A DNA stretch of 9,521 nucleotides from assembly GCA_050741255.1 (NCBI GenBank), contig JBOIEQ010000161.1, forward strand, positions 1 to 9,521, in the 5' to 3' direction. The DNA is from CAZXNF01 sp050741255 (GTDB taxonomy: Bacteria; Pseudomonadota; Gammaproteobacteria; Burkholderiales; SG8-41). Of the stretch, positions 6,342-9,521 are shown piece by piece. The notes below the pieces were generated by a model. It was not told where the DNA came from and ran no database searches. It saw only the letters and a list, made by a program, of their open reading frames with translations. The position numbers and the translations under genes are program-made. The stretch's first letter is position 1; each line of letters starts with the position of its first letter.

Positions 6342-9185
6342 ATGTACAAGGAAATGCTGGGCAATTCCTACCTGTTTGGTGCGAATGCGCCTTTCATCGA
6401 GGCGCTCTACGATCGCTACCTGGAAGACCCGGCCTCGGTGGAGCCGCGCTGGCGCGATTATTTCGATACGCTGCAGCGGCTGGACGACGGCCCGCGCGAT
6501 GTCTCGCATGCGCCGGTGCAGGAAGCCTTCGCCAAGATGTCGCGTGGCGCCCGTCCCACGGTCGTCGCCGGCCCCGGCTCGCAGCTTTCCGATAAGCAAT
6601 ATGGCGTGCTGCAGCTGATCGGCGCCTTCCGCTTCCAGGGCGCGCGTCTCGCCAATCTCGACCCGCTGGGCCGCCACGCGCCCCCCTACATCGCGGAACT
6701 GGATCCCGCGACCTACGGGCTGACGGACGCCGACATGGACACCGTGTTCGGCACCGGCTCGCTGATCGGGCCGCGCGAGATGAAGCTGCGCGACATCATC
6801 GCGATGCTGAAGGAGACCTACTGCCGCACGATCGGCGTCGAGTACATGTACATGACCGACGTGCCGCAGAAGCGCTGGATCCAGGAGCGCCTGGAAACAG
6901 TGCGCTCGCGGCCGTCGTACGACGCGGACGCGAAGAAGCACATTCTCGAGCGCCTGACTGCGGCGGAAACGCTGGAACGCTACCTGCACACCAAGTACGT
7001 GGGCCAGAAACGGTTTTCCCTCGAAGGCGGAGAGATGCTCATCCCGTCGCTCGACGTTCTCCTGCAACGCGCCGGCAAGCAGGGTGTGCAGGAGATGGTG
7101 ATCGGCATCGCCCATCGCGGCCGGCTCAACATGCTGGTCAATACGCTGGGCAAGATGCCCAAGGATTTGTTCGCCGAGTTCGAAGGCAAGCACGACGACC
7201 ACATGCTGTCGGGTGACGTGAAATACCACCAGGGCTTCTCGTCGAACATCATGACGCCCGGCGGCCCCATGCACGTGTCGCTCGCCTTCAATCCTTCGCA
7301 CCTGGAGATCGTGAACCCGGTGGTCGAAGGATCGGTGCGCGCGCGCCAGCACCGGCGCCGCGACGTGAAGGGCGACCAGGTGCTGCCGGTGCTGGTGCAC
7401 GGCGATGCAGCCTTCTCGGGCCAGGGCGTGGTCATGGAGACGCTCAACCTCGCCCAGACACGCGGCTACGGCACGGGCGGCACGGTGCATATCGTGGTGA
7501 ACAACCAGATCGGGTTCACCACTTCGGACACGCGGGATGCGCGCTCGACGCTCTACTGCACGGACGTGGCGAAACTGCTCGAAGTGCCGATCTTCCACGT
7601 CAACGGCGACGATCCGGAGGCGGTGTGCTTCATCACCGAGATCGCGCTCGATTTCCGCATGCAGTTCCACCGCGACGTGGTGATCGACATCGTCTGCTAC
7701 CGCCGGCTCGGACACAACGAGCAGGATGAGCCGATGGTCACCCAGCCGCTCATGTACAAGACGATCGCCAAGCTGCCGACCACCCGCGCGCTCTACGCGA
7801 AGCAGCTCGCGGACGAGAAAGTCATTCCGGAAAGCGGCGGCGACGAGGTCATCGCCACCTACCGCAAGGCGCTGGACGGCGGCTATCACACGAACACGAC
7901 GATACTTTCCAACTACAAACCGCCGAACGAAGCCGACTGGCGTCCGTACATCGGCACCAAGTGGAACGAAAACGACGACACCCGGCTGCCGCTGGAGACG
8001 CTGAAGGCGCTGGGCGAGAAGATCACCGTGGTGCCCGAGAACTTCAAGCTCAATCCGCGGGTGCAGAAGATCATCGAGGAGCGCCGGCTGATGGCGCAGG
8101 GCAAGCTGCCGCTCGACTGGGGCATGGCCGAGCACCTGGCGTTCGCCTCGCTGCTGCAGGAGGGGTTTTCGGTGCGCCTGTCCGGACAGGACAGCGGGCG
8201 CGGTACTTTCTTCCACCGTCACGCGGTGCTGCACGACCAGAACCGCGAGCGCTGGGATTCGGGCACCTATATTCCCCTGCAGCATGTGAGCGAGAAGCAG
8301 GGCGACTTCGTGGTGATCGATTCGCTGCTGTCGGAAGAGGCCGTGATGGGCTTCGAATACGGCTACGCGACATCGGGGCCGCGGGAGCTGGTCATCTGGG
8401 AAGCGCAGTTCGGCGATTTCGCGAACGGCGCGCAGGTTGTGATCGACCAGTTCATCGCCAGCGGTGAGGCGAAATGGGGCCGCATGTGCGGGTTGGTGCT
8501 GATGCTGCCGCACGGCCAGGAAGGGCAGGGCCCGGAGCACTCCTCGGGGCGCATCGAGCGTTACCTGCAGCTGTGCGCCGATTACAACATGCAGGTCTGC
8601 GTGCCGGCGACGCCGGTGCAGCTCTATTACCTGCTGCGGCGGCAGATGGTGCGCCCGTACCGCAAGCCGCTCATCCTGTTCACGCCCAAGAGCCTGCTGC
8701 GGCACAAGGAATCGGTGTCCGCGCTGGAGGAGTTCGCCACCAGCAACTTCAAGCCGGTGAACGAGGAATGGGACGACAGCATCGATCCGGCCAAGGTCAA
8801 GCGGGTGGTGTTCTGCACCGGCAAGGTGTTCTACGATCTGCGCGCCGCGCGCCGCGATCAGGGCATCGCCGATGTCCCGCTGCTGCGCATCGCCCAGCTC
8901 TACCCGTTCCCGCACGACGCGTTCACGGCGATGATCGAGCGTTACCAGAACGCCACCGAGGTGGTCTGGTGCCAGGAGGAACCGCGCAACCAGGGCGCGT
9001 GGCACCGCATCCAGCATTACCTGCATCGCCACATGAAGCCGCACCAGAAACTGATTTACGCGGGGCGCGATTCGTCGTCCTCGCCGGCGGCCGGCTACAA
9101 GTCCCTGCACGACCAGCAGCAGAAGGAACTGGTCGATCTCGCGCTGACGGTGGGCAAGGGCTCGCGGGCCGACGGTACTCAATGA
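6342..9185 (+). CDS. sucA: 2-oxoglutarate dehydrogenase E1 component
   Basis: Thiamine-diphosphate enzyme that decarboxylates 2-oxoglutarate and passes the succinyl group to the lipoyl arm of E2 (SucB). The 947-residue length is normal. In order: an N-terminal E2-binding segment (about 5-45, NSYLFGANAPFIEALY), a linker, the ThDP-binding half (about 200-520) and the transketolase-like half plus C-terminal domain (about 590-935). IAHRGRLN has His258 and KYHQG His296, equivalent to E. coli His260 and His298. The ThDP/Mg motif runs from GDAAFSGQG (Asp355) to NNQIGF (Asn388). LPHGQEGQGPEHSSGR holds His724, equivalent to E. coli His729. I chose ATG 6342 because GGAG lies at 6329-6332 and the protein then begins just before the conserved NSYLFG; the frame is open to a TTG at 6303, but that lies in the terminator T-run. 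sucB follows after 55 bases. Confidence 0.99.
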   Translation: MYKEMLGNSYLFGANAPFIEALYDRYLEDPASVEPRWRDYFDTLQRLDDGPRDVSHAPVQEAFAKMSRGARPTVVAGPGSQLSDKQYGVLQLIGAFRFQGARLANLDPLGRHAPPYIAELDPATYGLTDADMDTVFGTGSLIGPREMKLRDIIAMLKETYCRTIGVEYMYMTDVPQKRWIQERLETVRSRPSYDADAKKHILERLTAAETLERYLHTKYVGQKRFSLEGGEMLIPSLDVLLQRAGKQGVQEMVIGIAHRGRLNMLVNTLGKMPKDLFAEFEGKHDDHMLSGDVKYHQGFSSNIMTPGGPMHVSLAFNPSHLEIVNPVVEGSVRARQHRRRDVKGDQVLPVLVHGDAAFSGQGVVMETLNLAQTRGYGTGGTVHIVVNNQIGFTTSDTRDARSTLYCTDVAKLLEVPIFHVNGDDPEAVCFITEIALDFRMQFHRDVVIDIVCYRRLGHNEQDEPMVTQPLMYKTIAKLPTTRALYAKQLADEKVIPESGGDEVIATYRKALDGGYHTNTTILSNYKPPNEADWRPYIGTKWNENDDTRLPLETLKALGEKITVVPENFKLNPRVQKIIEERRLMAQGKLPLDWGMAEHLAFASLLQEGFSVRLSGQDSGRGTFFHRHAVLHDQNRERWDSGTYIPLQHVSEKQGDFVVIDSLLSEEAVMGFEYGYATSGPRELVIWEAQFGDFANGAQVVIDQFIASGEAKWGRMCGLVLMLPHGQEGQGPEHSSGRIERYLQLCADYNMQVCVPATPVQLYYLLRRQMVRPYRKPLILFTPKSLLRHKESVSALEEFATSNFKPVNEEWDDSIDPAKVKRVVFCTGKVFYDLRAARRDQGIADVPLLRIAQLYPFPHDAFTAMIERYQNATEVVWCQEEPRNQGAWHRIQHYLHRHMKPHQKLIYAGRDSSSSPAAGYKSLHDQQQKELVDLALTVGKGSRADGTQ

Positions 9186-9240
9186 GACACCGGCGCAAGC
9201 GCACGCAGCGCACGCCGCAACTGTTGCAACGGAGTCCAAC

Positions 9241-9521
9241 ATGCTGGTTGAAGTGAAAGTGCCGCAATTGTCCGAGTCGGTGGCGGAAGCCACGCTCGTG
9301 ACGTGGCACAAGAAGGTCGGCGAGTTCGTGAAACGCGACGAGAACCTCGTCGACATCGAAACCGACAAGGTCGTACTGGAAACGCCCGCGCCGGAGTCCG
9401 GGGTCATCGTCAAGATCGTGAAGGGCGATGGCAGCACGGTCGGCGCGACGGAAGTGATCGCGCAGATCGATACCGACGCCAAGCCCGGCGCGGCGGAAGC
9501 CACGGCGGCGCCGGCGGTGGC
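9241..9521 (+). CDS. sucB: Dihydrolipoamide succinyltransferase (E2), N-terminal 93 residues (cut by window edge)
   Basis: Core of the 2-oxoglutarate dehydrogenase complex; its lipoyl lysine accepts the succinyl group from E1 and transfers it to CoA. Only the lipoyl domain (about 2-77) and the start of the linker are in the window; the full protein is normally near 400 residues. The lipoylation motif is clear in DIETDKVVLE, with Lys43 as the modified residue. VPQLSESVAEATLVTW at 7-22 is the usual beginning, and from residue 81 the sequence turns Ala/Pro-rich as expected for the flexible linker. The ATG at 9241 is preceded by GGAG at 9231-9234. It is co-directional with sucA with no terminator between, so they form one operon; the E3 gene (lpdA) commonly follows in relatives but is outside the window. 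Confidence 0.97.
   Translation, partial: MLVEVKVPQLSESVAEATLVTWHKKVGEFVKRDENLVDIETDKVVLETPAPESGVIVKIVKGDGSTVGATEVIAQIDTDAKPGAAEATAAPAV

Noticed and set aside
9186..9240. GCAAC-T-GTTGC dyad and GCGCA repeats between sucA and sucB
   Set aside because: The one-base centre cannot form an RNA hairpin loop, and the repeats are short and GC-biased; nothing separates sucA from sucB.

Overview
The window is a GC-rich stretch of a bacterial chromosome carrying central-carbon (TCA cycle) genes, almost certainly from a betaproteobacterium. The evidence is the gene order (mdh divergent from sdhC-sdhD-sdhA-sdhB-sdhE-gltA-sucA-sucB), the type of each protein (beta-type malate dehydrogenase, hexamer-type citrate synthase, haem-anchored SdhC/SdhD) and the strong G/C preference at third codon positions. 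I cannot name a genus; Rhodocyclales, Nitrosomonadales or Burkholderiales would all fit.

Layout. Positions 1-719 (minus strand) hold the first 239 codons of malate dehydrogenase, cut by the window edge. Positions 720-1123 are a 404-base divergent control region with a good promoter for mdh, a weaker candidate for sdhC, and several short repeats that could be regulator sites. On the plus strand follow sdhC and sdhD (membrane anchors with haem and quinone residues), sdhA (flavoprotein), a 190-base gap holding an 89-base dispersed-type inverted repeat, sdhB (iron-sulfur subunit), sdhE (FAD assembly factor, TTG start), a 186-base gap with a perfect TATAAT box, gltA (citrate synthase), a strong intrinsic terminator, sucA (2-oxoglutarate dehydrogenase E1) and the first 93 codons of sucB (E2).

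How they work together. Citrate synthase, 2-oxoglutarate dehydrogenase (E1 and E2 here; E3 probably lies beyond the right edge), succinate dehydrogenase and malate dehydrogenase cover four of the eight TCA steps. SdhE is the maturation factor for SdhA. Key catalytic and cofactor residues can be identified in every gene, so all look functional.

The coding content is ordinary, and I see no undescribed system. The parts worth a second look are non-coding: the inverted repeat inside the sdh operon, the terminator just ahead of sucA with no obvious promoter after it, the stop/start chain linking sdhB to sdhE, and the repeats in the mdh-sdhC control region. No rRNA, tRNA, CRISPR array, transposase gene or phage gene was seen.
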